From Candidatus Gastranaerophilales bacterium (GTDB taxonomy: Bacteria > Cyanobacteriota > Vampirovibrionia > Gastranaerophilales > Gastranaerophilaceae): a DNA stretch of 6,404 nt. The position numbers were made by a program, and so were the translations under genes. Shown here piece after piece: positions 1 to 5,686 of this stretch (position 1 is its first letter; each line of letters opens with the position of its first letter). The stretch is taken from assembly GCA_947589525.1 (NCBI GenBank), contig CANQAW010000103.1:1-6404 (forward strand), written 5' to 3'. Under the pieces are notes generated by a model, which had not been told where the DNA came from, made no database searches, and was given only the letters and a program-made list of their open reading frames with translations.

Positions 1-1507
1 AAGTAGCTTGTTTTTTCGGGCAATCGGTTGCGTTATACTTAATTACCTGTCTTATTAACAAAGCGTTAGCTACACCGTGCGGAATATGAAACATTGCGCC
101 CAATTTATGCGCCATTGAGTGACACAAACCCAAGAAAGAGTTAGCAAATGCCATTGCCGCAATCGTTGCCGCATAGTGCATTTTTTCTCTTGCAATCGGG
201 TCATTTGCACCTTCATGGTAGCATCTTCCCAAATATTTAAACACTAATTTAGTTGCTTCCAAAGCGTTTGAATTTGTAAAGTTTGTAGCCATACAAGATA
301 CATACGCTTCAATAGCGTGTACTAATGCGTCAATTCCCGATGCGGAAGTAAGCCCTTTTGGCATATTGTCAACAAAATTGGGGTCAACAATTGCCATGGA
401 CGGAGTTAGCGCATAGTCTGCAATTGCGTATTTAACGCCTGTTTTATCATCTGTAATAATTGCAAAAGGAGTAACTTCTGAACCTGTTCCCGATGTTGTA
501 GGAATTGCAACCATAAGAGCTTTTTTACCAAGTTCGGGAAGCTGGCAAATTCTCTTTCTGATATCCATAAATCTCATTGCAATATCTTCAAATACCGTGT
601 CGGGTTGTTCGTATTTTAACCACAGAATTTTAGCTGCATCCATCGGAGAACCGCCGCCCAGCGCTATAATAACATCCGGTTCAAACGGTTTTAAAATAGC
701 AAATGCTTCTTCAATCGTAGAAAGTGTCGGGTCGGGTTTAACATCAAAGAATATTTCATGGTCAATGCCGATTTCATCTAAAACTTTTGTAATTTGGTCG
801 GCTGCACCCGAATTGAATAAAAATCTGTCAGTTACAATGAAGGCTTTTTTTCTGCCCGTAAGTTCACGCAAAGCTAAATCTGTAGCACCTCTTTTGAAAT
901 ATACTTTTTGCGGAACCTTAAACCACAGCATGTTTTCTCTCCTTTCTGCAACTCTCTTATAATTTAACAAATCTCTAACGCCGACATTGCCCGAAACAGA
1001 GTTTTTGCCCCAAGAACCGCATCCTAAGGTTAACGACGGTTCTATACGGAAATTATATAAATCGCCTATACCGCCTTGAGACGAAGGTTGATTGATTAAA
1101 ACTCTGCAAGAAGGCATTTTTTGTGCATAAGCATCAATTCTGTCTTTCTTTCTTTCATCCGTATATAAAACGCTTGTGTGTCCCGCACCGCCATGTGAAA
1201 CAAGGAAGTAAGCCTTTTCAGCCGCATCTTGAAAATCAGAAGCTCTGTACATAGCTAAAATCGGCGACAGTTTTTCTCTTGAAAACGGGTCATCCCAATT
1301 AACTTCAGGTCTTTCCGCAATTAAAACTTTTGTATTTTCGGCAACACCGAAACCCGCAAGCTCTGCAATTGCGTGTGCGCTTTGACCAACAATTTTCGGA
1401 TGAGCAGTGCCTCTTTGGGGATCTATAAAAGGTAAGTCAACAAGCTTTTGCATTTCATCATTGTTCATAATGTATGCACCACGATATGCAAATTCTTGTT
1501 TAACTTG
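1..1507 (-). CDS. adhE: AdhE continuation: rest of ALDH domain and Fe-dependent alcohol dehydrogenase domain (3' partial)
   Basis: Directly after the TAA and in the same frame, an open reading frame of about 500 codons runs off the left edge; I checked it by codon and found no further stop. It begins QVKQEFAYRGAYIMNNDEM, the normal continuation of the ALDH domain, and passes through EKLSPILAMYRA, SSQGGIGDLYNF and SLTLGCGSWG. It then enters the ADH domain with NMLWFKVPQKVYFKRG. The NAD motif GGGSPMDAAKI, the TTSGTGSEVTPFA segment and all iron-ligand positions known from AdhE are present: Asp and His in SGIDALVHAIEAY, His in CHSMAHKLG and His in FHIPHGVANA. About 100 codons should remain outside the window. 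Independent translation looks unlikely: the first downstream ATG (1466-1468) has no Shine-Dalgarno and would start inside the ALDH fold. Intact catalytic residues and absence of decay suggest that the interruption is very recent, is tolerated by readthrough, or is a sequence artefact. Confidence 0.93.
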
Positions 1508-1510
1508 TTA
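1508..1510 (-). other. In-frame ochre codon interrupting adhE
   Basis: The codon read on the minus strand is TAA, between TAT (Tyr) and CAA (Gln), in frame with both adhE halves. Homologues generally have an acidic or polar residue here, so a single substitution from GAA, AAA or CAA would explain it. No insertion or deletion is needed. Confidence 0.95.
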
Positions 1511-2311
1511 ATATATACTGTCAACAATTACTGATTGTTCGGAAGCGCAAATCATACCGTTGTCGAAAGTTTTAGACATTAAAATTGATGAAACCGCCAT
1601 TCTTATGTTAGCTGTTTCGTCAATAACCGCAGATGTATTTCCCGGGCCGACACCTACAGCGGGATTTCCTGATGAATATGCTGCTTTAACCATCCCCGGA
1701 CCGCCTGTAGCTAAAATACATGCAATTTTAGGGTGTTTCATAAGCATTCCCGATAATTCAATTGAAGGTACATCAATCCAGCCTATTATATCTTTGGGTG
1801 CACCCGCTTTAACGGCAGCATCCAGCACAATTTTAGCCGCTTCAATAGTACATTCTTTTGCTCGGGGATGCGGAGAAAAGATTATCCCGTTTCTTGTCTT
1901 AAGGGAAATTAATGATTTAAAGATAGCTGTAGAAGTGGGATTTGTGGTAGGAACAATTCCAGCCAGCACTCCTAAAGGTTCGGCAACAATTTTTACGCCG
2001 TTTGCTTTGTCGTCATCAATTATTCCGCAAGTTTTAGTGTTTTTATGCTTGTTATATATGTATTCACACGCATAGTGATTTTTAATAATTTTATCTTCTA
2101 CAACGCCCATACCCGTTTCTTCTCTTGCCATTTTAGCCAGTGGAATACGAGCTTTGTCGGCAGCAGTCGCAGCAGCTTTAAAAATTTTATCAACCTGTTC
2201 TTGTGAAAAGGTTGCAAATTCTTTTTGAGCTTCAACTACTCTGTTTATAAGAGCGTCAAGTTGTTTTTCGGTTTCAACTTGTTCAGCTTTTTTACTCTTT
2301 GCTGTAGTCAT
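1508..2311 (-). CDS. adhE: AdhE N-terminal aldehyde dehydrogenase part, ended by in-frame TAA
   Basis: This is the N-terminal 267 codons of a bifunctional aldehyde-alcohol dehydrogenase. The family reduces acetyl-CoA to acetaldehyde (this half) and then to ethanol (C-terminal half) with NADH, in the cytoplasm and usually as helical filaments called spirosomes. The ALDH features visible are the nucleotide-pocket segment GVLAGIVPTTNPTSTAIFK near residues 115-133, ILATGGPGMVKAAY near 199-212, GVGPGNTSA near 220-228, and the catalytic Cys in DNGMICASEQS near residue 255. The start is well supported: an AGGAG Shine-Dalgarno sits 7 bases upstream and a good sigma-70 promoter lies above that. The frame ends at TAA (1508-1510), about 12 residues after the catalytic Cys, where homologues continue (family pattern VDSIY-D/E-x-V). 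The frame resumes immediately on the other side of that codon. If translation stops here, the product would be an incomplete ALDH fold, lacking the rest of its catalytic domain and the whole ADH domain. Family assignment is near certain; whether a full-length protein is made is not. Confidence 0.95.
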   Translation of the reverse strand: MTTAKSKKAEQVETEKQLDALINRVVEAQKEFATFSQEQVDKIFKAAATAADKARIPLAKMAREETGMGVVEDKIIKNHYACEYIYNKHKNTKTCGIIDDDKANGVKIVAEPLGVLAGIVPTTNPTSTAIFKSLISLKTRNGIIFSPHPRAKECTIEAAKIVLDAAVKAGAPKDIIGWIDVPSIELSGMLMKHPKIACILATGGPGMVKAAYSSGNPAVGVGPGNTSAVIDETANIRMAVSSILMSKTFDNGMICASEQSVIVDSIY

Positions 2312-2318
2312 AAGTAAT

Positions 2319-2323
2319 CTCCT
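2319..2323 (-). promoter_or_regulatory. Shine-Dalgarno site of adhE
   Basis: AGGAG on the minus strand, within AAAAGGAGATTACTTATG, lies 7 bases upstream of the adhE ATG. It is the strongest ribosome binding site in the window and fixes the adhE start. Confidence 0.85.
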
Positions 2324-2348
2324 TTTCGTGAAAAAAATCTCTATTTAA

Positions 2349-2376
2349 ATATTATCACTTATTTATAAATTGTCAA
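2349..2376 (-). promoter_or_regulatory. Sigma-70 type promoter of adhE
   Basis: On the minus strand a perfect -35 TTGACA (2371-2376) is followed after 16 bases by TAATAT (2349-2354), a good -10. Transcription would start near 2342, giving a leader of about 30 bases that contains the Shine-Dalgarno. The -35 is embedded in a short dyad, ATTGT-TG-ACAAT (2369-2380), which could be an operator half-site or coincidence. AdhE genes in many anaerobes are controlled by the NADH sensor Rex, but the sequence here does not match a full Rex box. Confidence 0.7.
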
Positions 2377-2407
2377 CAATACACTTTATGTATTAAAAAT
2401 TAAAATC

Positions 2408-2436
2408 TTGCGAGAATAATTTAAGTATAGTATTTT
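2408..2436 (+). promoter_or_regulatory. Candidate promoter of the TOPRIM gene
   Basis: TTGCGA (2408-2413) is followed after 17 bases by TATTTT (2431-2436); an alternative -10, TATAGT, lies at 2426-2431 without a good -35. Either would place the transcript start within about 10 bases of the ATG at 2445, so the message would be leaderless or nearly so. That agrees with the missing Shine-Dalgarno. The boxes are weak in such AT-rich DNA. Confidence 0.35.
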
Positions 2437-2444
2437 TTACTTAT

Positions 2445-3410
2445 ATGAAGTTTAAAAAAATAAGCAAAGACTATTTTATTACAATTTTAGACAGATTAAC
2501 TCGTGTTGTACCTGCCTGCGAGCGCTATAAACGTGTTTTTGATGACGTTATAAACAAGTTTTGCATAAGTTCCGTATCAAAAAACATTTCCCTGACAGAC
2601 AATATTAAAATAGCAACCGACATTATAAATTATTCAACTGACGAAAATAACAATAATGATGATATTTATACCCTTTTACAAAATTTGGAAGAAAAATATT
2701 TTGTTAAAAATGATATATCAAAGCTCTATATTCGGGCAAAAATCGATTACAGAGCGATTTTAAACAGCATTAACATAAATTCGTCCGTTTTAAAAAATGT
2801 TCTATGGTTATATGAAATATCAAATAATAGCTCAAACATAGTTAAACTTCGCAAAGAAAAATCACTGTTGTACCCTGTTGAAAAAATAATATTATGTGAA
2901 GGTCAAACCGAATATGCGCTTTTAAAGACTATATTTAAGCTTTTTGATTATGATTTTGATAAAGAAGGCTGTCTTGTTGTGCCTGCGGGAGGAAAAAATC
3001 AGGTAGCCAGAAAATATTATTATATGCGAGAGATATATAACATCCCCATATATATTCTGCTTGATAGAGATGCTCTTCAAATTAAACAAATAATTGATAA
3101 AAAACTTCGAAATAAAGATAAAATTTATTTAATTAAAAGCGGGGAATTTGAAGATTTAATTCCGAATATAATATTAGCCGATGCAATAAATTATGCACAT
3201 AAAAATGAATATAATTGCATGCTTAATGATTTTATAAATACTCAAACATCCGTATTAAATCTGGAAAATATTTATAAGAAATACGGTTTTGGCGAATTTA
3301 AAAAAGCCAAATTTGCCTCTGTTTTAGATGAATACATAAATAAAAACTGTACAAAAAATGATTTTGAAAACTCCGAGTTAAATGAAATAATAAATGTTTT
3401 TTCAAATTAA
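2445..3410 (+). CDS. Orphan TOPRIM-domain protein (OLD-like nuclease/primase fold)
   Basis: A 321-residue protein of unknown role. Residues 1-145 are mostly helical and unrecognised. Residues about 146-245 look like a TOPRIM domain: a strand ending in IILCEGQTE (invariant Glu152), a strand ending in the acidic pair ILLDRDA (Asp207, Asp209), and GEFEDLIP (233-240) with further acidic residues. This pattern is closest to TOPRIM modules of OLD-family and abortive-infection nucleases, where the acids bind Mg2+ for nucleic-acid cleavage. The C-terminal segment (FGEFKKAKFASVLDEYI) resembles the tail that follows TOPRIM in such proteins. No ATPase (Walker A) motif is present and no partner ATPase or reverse transcriptase gene is in the window. 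The start is the only ATG before residue 194; there is no Shine-Dalgarno upstream and no in-frame alternative TTG or GTG nearby. The gene is visibly more AT-rich than adhE and aldolase, which may indicate acquisition by transfer. It is cytoplasmic, with no signal peptide or membrane segment. TOPRIM is fairly sure; nuclease activity is inferred. Confidence 0.8.
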   Translation: MKFKKISKDYFITILDRLTRVVPACERYKRVFDDVINKFCISSVSKNISLTDNIKIATDIINYSTDENNNNDDIYTLLQNLEEKYFVKNDISKLYIRAKIDYRAILNSININSSVLKNVLWLYEISNNSSNIVKLRKEKSLLYPVEKIILCEGQTEYALLKTIFKLFDYDFDKEGCLVVPAGGKNQVARKYYYMREIYNIPIYILLDRDALQIKQIIDKKLRNKDKIYLIKSGEFEDLIPNIILADAINYAHKNEYNCMLNDFINTQTSVLNLENIYKKYGFGEFKKAKFASVLDEYINKNCTKNDFENSELNEIINVFSN

Positions 3411-3499
3411 TCCGAGAGTTTTTCTTTTATTACTGCAATAAAATTGTTTATATCTACAGGTTTTGTGATATATGTATTAATACCGTATTTTAATGCTTT
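3407..3499 (-). pseudogene. C-terminal remainder of the response regulator beyond the TAA
   Basis: The 30 codons after the ochre codon read KALKYGINTYITKPVDINNFIAVIKEKLSD and end at TAA (3407-3409). This is the canonical end of a receiver domain: the helix 4 tail, a strand leading to the invariant Lys-Pro (TKPVD, Lys103 of the restored protein) and the amphipathic helix 5. There is no start codon and no Shine-Dalgarno, so it can only be made by readthrough of 3500-3502. Its end overlaps the stop codon of the convergent TOPRIM gene. Confidence 0.85.
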
Positions 3500-3502
3500 T
3501 TA
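3500..3502 (-). other. In-frame ochre codon interrupting the response regulator
   Basis: TAA lies between AAA (Lys89) and AAA (Lys), in frame with both parts of the receiver. Receivers commonly have Glu, Gln or Lys at this helix 4 position, so GAA, CAA or AAA to TAA is a single substitution. Confidence 0.93.
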
Positions 3503-3769
3503 TTTATCACAATCCATGGCAAATGCAGACAGGATTATAAAATTATCGGTTTTGAATTTTTCTTTCTTAAGTTTATCCAGCAGTTCAAAACCGTTCATTT
3601 TAGGAAGCTGAATATCCAGCAGAATTAAATCGTATAAATTTGCCGATATTTTTGAATATGCCTCAAGACCGTTTTTTGCAATTTCAACATTGTAATTATT
3701 AAATTCAAGAATATCGCAAAATAATTTCAAATTTAAATCATTATCTTCTACAATCAGTATTTTCTTCAT
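3500..3769 (-). CDS. Single-domain response regulator (CheY-like receiver), ended by in-frame TAA
   Basis: This is a stand-alone receiver domain, third gene of the signalling operon. The start chosen is the ATG at 3769, giving MKKILIVEDN, the normal beginning of a receiver; it overlaps the kinase stop by 4 bases (ATGA), implying translational coupling. A longer frame upstream lies inside the kinase gene and is not used. Receiver residues visible are the acidic pair Glu8-Asp9, the phosphoacceptor Asp52 in LLDIQLPKMNG, and Ser81 in IILSAFAM. The frame stops at TAA as codon 90, after AMDCDK, before helix 4 is complete. The missing part (rest of helix 4, strand 5 with the conserved Lys, helix 5) is encoded in the same frame just downstream. 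With readthrough the protein would be 120 residues, exactly the usual receiver length. Terminated at 89 residues it should not fold or phosphorylate properly. Its likely phosphate donor is the adjacent kinase. Confidence 0.88.
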   Translation of the reverse strand: MKKILIVEDNDLNLKLFCDILEFNNYNVEIAKNGLEAYSKISANLYDLILLDIQLPKMNGFELLDKLKKEKFKTDNFIILSAFAMDCDK

Positions 3770-4992
3770 TCCGCTATATTTGAAAACTCCATTGTAAAGC
3801 AACTACCTTTATTAAGCTCGCTTTCAAGCGTTATTTTACCTTTATGCAGCTTGACGAGTTCTTTTGTGATGGCAAGCCCTAATCCCGTTGAAGAAAGGTT
3901 ATTTGCGTATTCATTTTGTATATGGACAAATTTCTTAAAAATTTTGCCGTGATTTTTTTTGTCTATTCCTATACCCGAATCTTTAATTTTCAAAATATAT
4001 TTATTTTTTTCTTTAAAATGCAATATTTCAATTGTTCCGTATTCGGGCGTAAATTTGATTGCATTAGATAAAAGATTATATAAAATTTGTTGAAATTTTT
4101 GATTATCAGCGAATATTTTTCCGCTGTAATTATTTATAAATGTTACTTTTATGTTTTTGTTTTCATACAGAGGAAGTAATATTTCAAGCACTTCATTTAT
4201 TGCACGGCTTGGCTCTAGCACTATTGGGGTATATTTCATAACATTGGATTCAATTTTGGATAAATCGAGTATTTCATTAATCATACCAAGCAGATGAAGC
4301 CCCGATATTTGAATATCTTTAACGTATTCGCTTTGTTTTTTGTTTAAATCACCGAACATTTTTGCGCTCAGCGCTTGAGAAAACCCGATAATAGCATTCA
4401 AAGGCGTTCTAAGTTCATGAGAAATGTTTGCCAAAAAAAGATTTTTTGTCTTATCTATCTCTTGCAGTTTTTTATGCTGTTTTCTGATTACGTTAAATGC
4501 ATCCTGCTTTTCAAGCATGGCATCTTGCATTGCTTTAAGCTGCATTTTAGAAACCGCTGCAAGCTCAAAATCTTTTATTTTATAGCTGATAATTTTAGTT
4601 AATGCGCTAAACGAGCATATAATTTCATCATCAATTTTATCCTCGCAACTGAGAAGGCAAAAGCCGAATAAAGATTCCTGTATGGAAAGCTTTGCCAAAA
4701 GCGTATGTCTTTTTAAAAGGTTATCGGCAGTACTTTGTGATAAAATGTAGTCGCTTGTTGTTTGCGCTAAACTCTTTAACAGTTTGGCGCTGATTTTATA
4801 ATCATCAATTTGAACATTACTGCCGACCAATTTACAGCTGTCACTTTCAATAAAAAATATTGCAACATTTGAATTAGCATACAGTGATGAAATTAAAGCC
4901 GAAATTTTTGAATAGAAGTTTAAATCATTGTTATCTTCCAAATCAAGAATTTTTTTGACAGCACTAAATATATCAGAGTAAAATTTTTGCAT
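3766..4992 (-). CDS. Soluble sensor histidine kinase (GAF-like, HisKA, HATPase_c)
   Basis: A 408-residue cytoplasmic histidine kinase. Residues about 5-145 form a GAF-like sensory region (alternating strands such as NVAIFFIES and SLFGFCLLSCED); no membrane segment or signal peptide is seen. A coiled linker (about 145-185) leads to the HisKA domain with phosphoacceptor His192 in ISHELRTPLNAIIGFSQ. The catalytic domain has the N box (QQILYNLLSNAIKFTP, Asn306 and Asn310), G1 box (DSGIGID, 338-344), F region (IFKKFVHIQ, 351-359) and G2 box (STGLGLAI, 368-375), so all ATP-binding motifs are intact. It should autophosphorylate and pass phosphate to the adjacent receiver protein. The ATG lies 2 bases after the stop of the winged-helix gene without a clear Shine-Dalgarno, so translation is probably coupled; its TGA overlaps the receiver start. 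The ligand of the GAF-like part cannot be told; GAF assignment is by pattern only. Confidence 0.93.
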   Translation of the reverse strand: MQKFYSDIFSAVKKILDLEDNNDLNFYSKISALISSLYANSNVAIFFIESDSCKLVGSNVQIDDYKISAKLLKSLAQTTSDYILSQSTADNLLKRHTLLAKLSIQESLFGFCLLSCEDKIDDEIICSFSALTKIISYKIKDFELAAVSKMQLKAMQDAMLEKQDAFNVIRKQHKKLQEIDKTKNLFLANISHELRTPLNAIIGFSQALSAKMFGDLNKKQSEYVKDIQISGLHLLGMINEILDLSKIESNVMKYTPIVLEPSRAINEVLEILLPLYENKNIKVTFINNYSGKIFADNQKFQQILYNLLSNAIKFTPEYGTIEILHFKEKNKYILKIKDSGIGIDKKNHGKIFKKFVHIQNEYANNLSSTGLGLAITKELVKLHKGKITLESELNKGSCFTMEFSNIAE

Positions 4993-4994
4993 TT

Positions 4995-5495
4995 CTAATG
5001 TATATCACAATTAAAAGTATAACCGCCCTTAGATGCGTTTATAAGTATATTTTGGGATATTTTGGTTCTTAGATTTTTAATGTATTTATAAACATAATCA
5101 CAGGGTAAATCAAGAATAACTGCTAAATCCCTTGCATATACAACTTCACCTTTATTTTTTATAAAATAATCAAGCACCAAGTTTTCTCTTTGAGTAAGTG
5201 GTTTTAAGCAAGTTAATTTGCTTTTAATTGCATTAATTTTTTCATTTGTATTTGAAGCAAGTATATTATCTTGAATTTTTTGAGCCTTTTTGGCGATATC
5301 AAAAATTCTGTCCGGAGATGATTCTCTTGAAGAATACAGTCTTTTTTCGTTTTGCATAACCATATCGATTATGTCGCTTGTTTTTTTATCTTCTTCAAGA
5401 ACCTTGCCTAATCTTTTGGCGTATTCCTCTAGTGTAATCTTTTCTAAAGAACTTCTCCATTGTTTAATTTCTTCTTTAGTTAGATACTGACTCAT
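4995..5495 (-). CDS. Winged-helix transcriptional regulator without receiver domain (OmpR-type output)
   Basis: First gene of the signalling operon. Numbered from the upstream ATG at 5507, the C-terminal part (about 104-168) fits the OmpR/PhoB winged helix: LTQRENLVLDYFIKNKGEVV, then a recognition-helix region (CDYVYKYIKNLRTKI) and the wing hairpin ILINASKGGYTF. The N-terminal 100 residues are charged and helical (KEEIKQWRSSLEKITLEEYAKRLGKVL) and show no receiver: there is no acidic pair, no phosphoacceptor Asp in the right context and no Lys-Pro. I do not recognise that region; it may bind a partner or dimerise. Start choice: the ATG at 5495 is preceded by GGGGGA 4 bases away, while the ATG at 5507 has no Shine-Dalgarno, so 5495 is preferred (166 residues). 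It stops at TAG. It presumably supplies the DNA-binding output of the pathway, although how phosphorylation reaches it is not evident. Confidence 0.85.
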   Translation of the reverse strand: MSQYLTKEEIKQWRSSLEKITLEEYAKRLGKVLEEDKKTSDIIDMVMQNEKRLYSSRESSPDRIFDIAKKAQKIQDNILASNTNEKINAIKSKLTCLKPLTQRENLVLDYFIKNKGEVVYARDLAVILDLPCDYVYKYIKNLRTKISQNILINASKGGYTFNCDIH

Positions 5496-5499
5496 TGAT

Positions 5500-5505
5500 T
5501 CCCCC
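5500..5505 (-). promoter_or_regulatory. Ribosome binding site deciding the winged-helix gene start
   Basis: GGGGGA on the minus strand lies 4 bases before the ATG at 5493-5495 and overlaps the end of the upstream ATG (5505-5507). It favours the downstream start. The match to AGGAGG is imperfect. Confidence 0.45.
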
Positions 5506-5536
5506 ATAAAGTAATGTGTTATATCTGATTAAGTAT

Positions 5537-5545
5537 TTTATAGCA
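5537..5545 (-). promoter_or_regulatory. Candidate extended -10 promoter of the signalling operon
   Basis: On the minus strand TGCTATAAA fits an extended -10 (TGn followed by a TATAAT-like box); no good -35 is found at the usual distance (CTGATT at best). Transcription would begin near 5530, leaving a leader of about 35 bases to the preferred start. The box lies between inverted copies of CTGATT/AATCAG (5525-5530 and 5560-5565), a possible but weak operator. Confidence 0.4.
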
Positions 5546-5631
5546 CAATAAAAAATGAAAATCAGCAAATATTTCATAACGTAAATTTTTTTTAAAAAAG
5601 TTAATTTTAAGGTTTTTTTGCTTGACATTTA

Positions 5632-5665
5632 AAAACGTCTGAAACAAATAAATTTCAGACGTTTT
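5632..5665 (-). terminator. Rho-independent terminator of the aldolase gene
   Basis: A perfect 13-bp inverted repeat, AAAACGTCTGAAA (5632-5644) and TTTCAGACGTTTT (5653-5665), encloses an 8-base loop. On the minus strand the stem ends in a run of five T, 21 bases after the aldolase stop. Being flanked by A and T runs it could act in both directions, but no gene ends from the plus strand. It insulates aldolase from the signalling operon. Confidence 0.88.
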
Positions 5666-5686
5666 AATACGGAAAAATAATTTAAA

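Noticed and set aside
597..962. Plus-strand reading frame opposite adhE
   Set aside because: It is the antisense shadow of strongly conserved AdhE sequence, with no promoter, Shine-Dalgarno or recognisable protein features.
1466..1468. Independent start for the AdhE C-terminal part at the first downstream ATG
   Set aside because: No Shine-Dalgarno precedes it and it would begin inside the ALDH fold rather than at a domain border.
1508..1510. Frameshift as the cause of the adhE break
   Set aside because: Both sides align to AdhE in the same frame and only one codon differs; no base needs to be added or removed.
1502..1512. Viral-type stop-codon readthrough context (CAR-YYA) after the adhE TAA
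   Set aside because: The bases after TAA read CAAGTT, which begins CAA but does not fit the YYA half; the receiver TAA is followed by AAAGCA, which does not fit at all.
1560..2075. Plus-strand reading frame of 171 codons opposite the ALDH domain
   Set aside because: The opposite strand encodes well-conserved ALDH sequence; the plus-strand frame matches no family and has no translation signals.
2445..3410. PARIS or retron-type defence system around the TOPRIM gene
   Set aside because: No ATPase, reverse transcriptase or structured RNA partner lies next to it within the window; only the TOPRIM effector-like protein is seen.
3367..3422. Terminator formed by AAAACTC and GAGTTTT at the convergent ends
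   Set aside because: The arms are only 7 bases with a loop of more than 40, mostly A-T pairs, so a functional hairpin is unlikely.
3770..3802. Longer start for the response regulator (MLYNGVFKYSG...)
   Set aside because: These residues lie inside the kinase coding region in another frame; the ATGA overlap and the MKKILIVED beginning mark the real start.
4375..5490. Short plus-strand reading frames opposite the kinase and winged-helix genes
   Set aside because: They lie wholly antisense to clear genes, have biased shadow-like composition and no ribosome binding sites.
5622..5627. TTGACA on the plus strand as a promoter
   Set aside because: There is no acceptable -10 at 16-18 bases, the terminator hairpin lies directly downstream, and no plus-strand gene follows.
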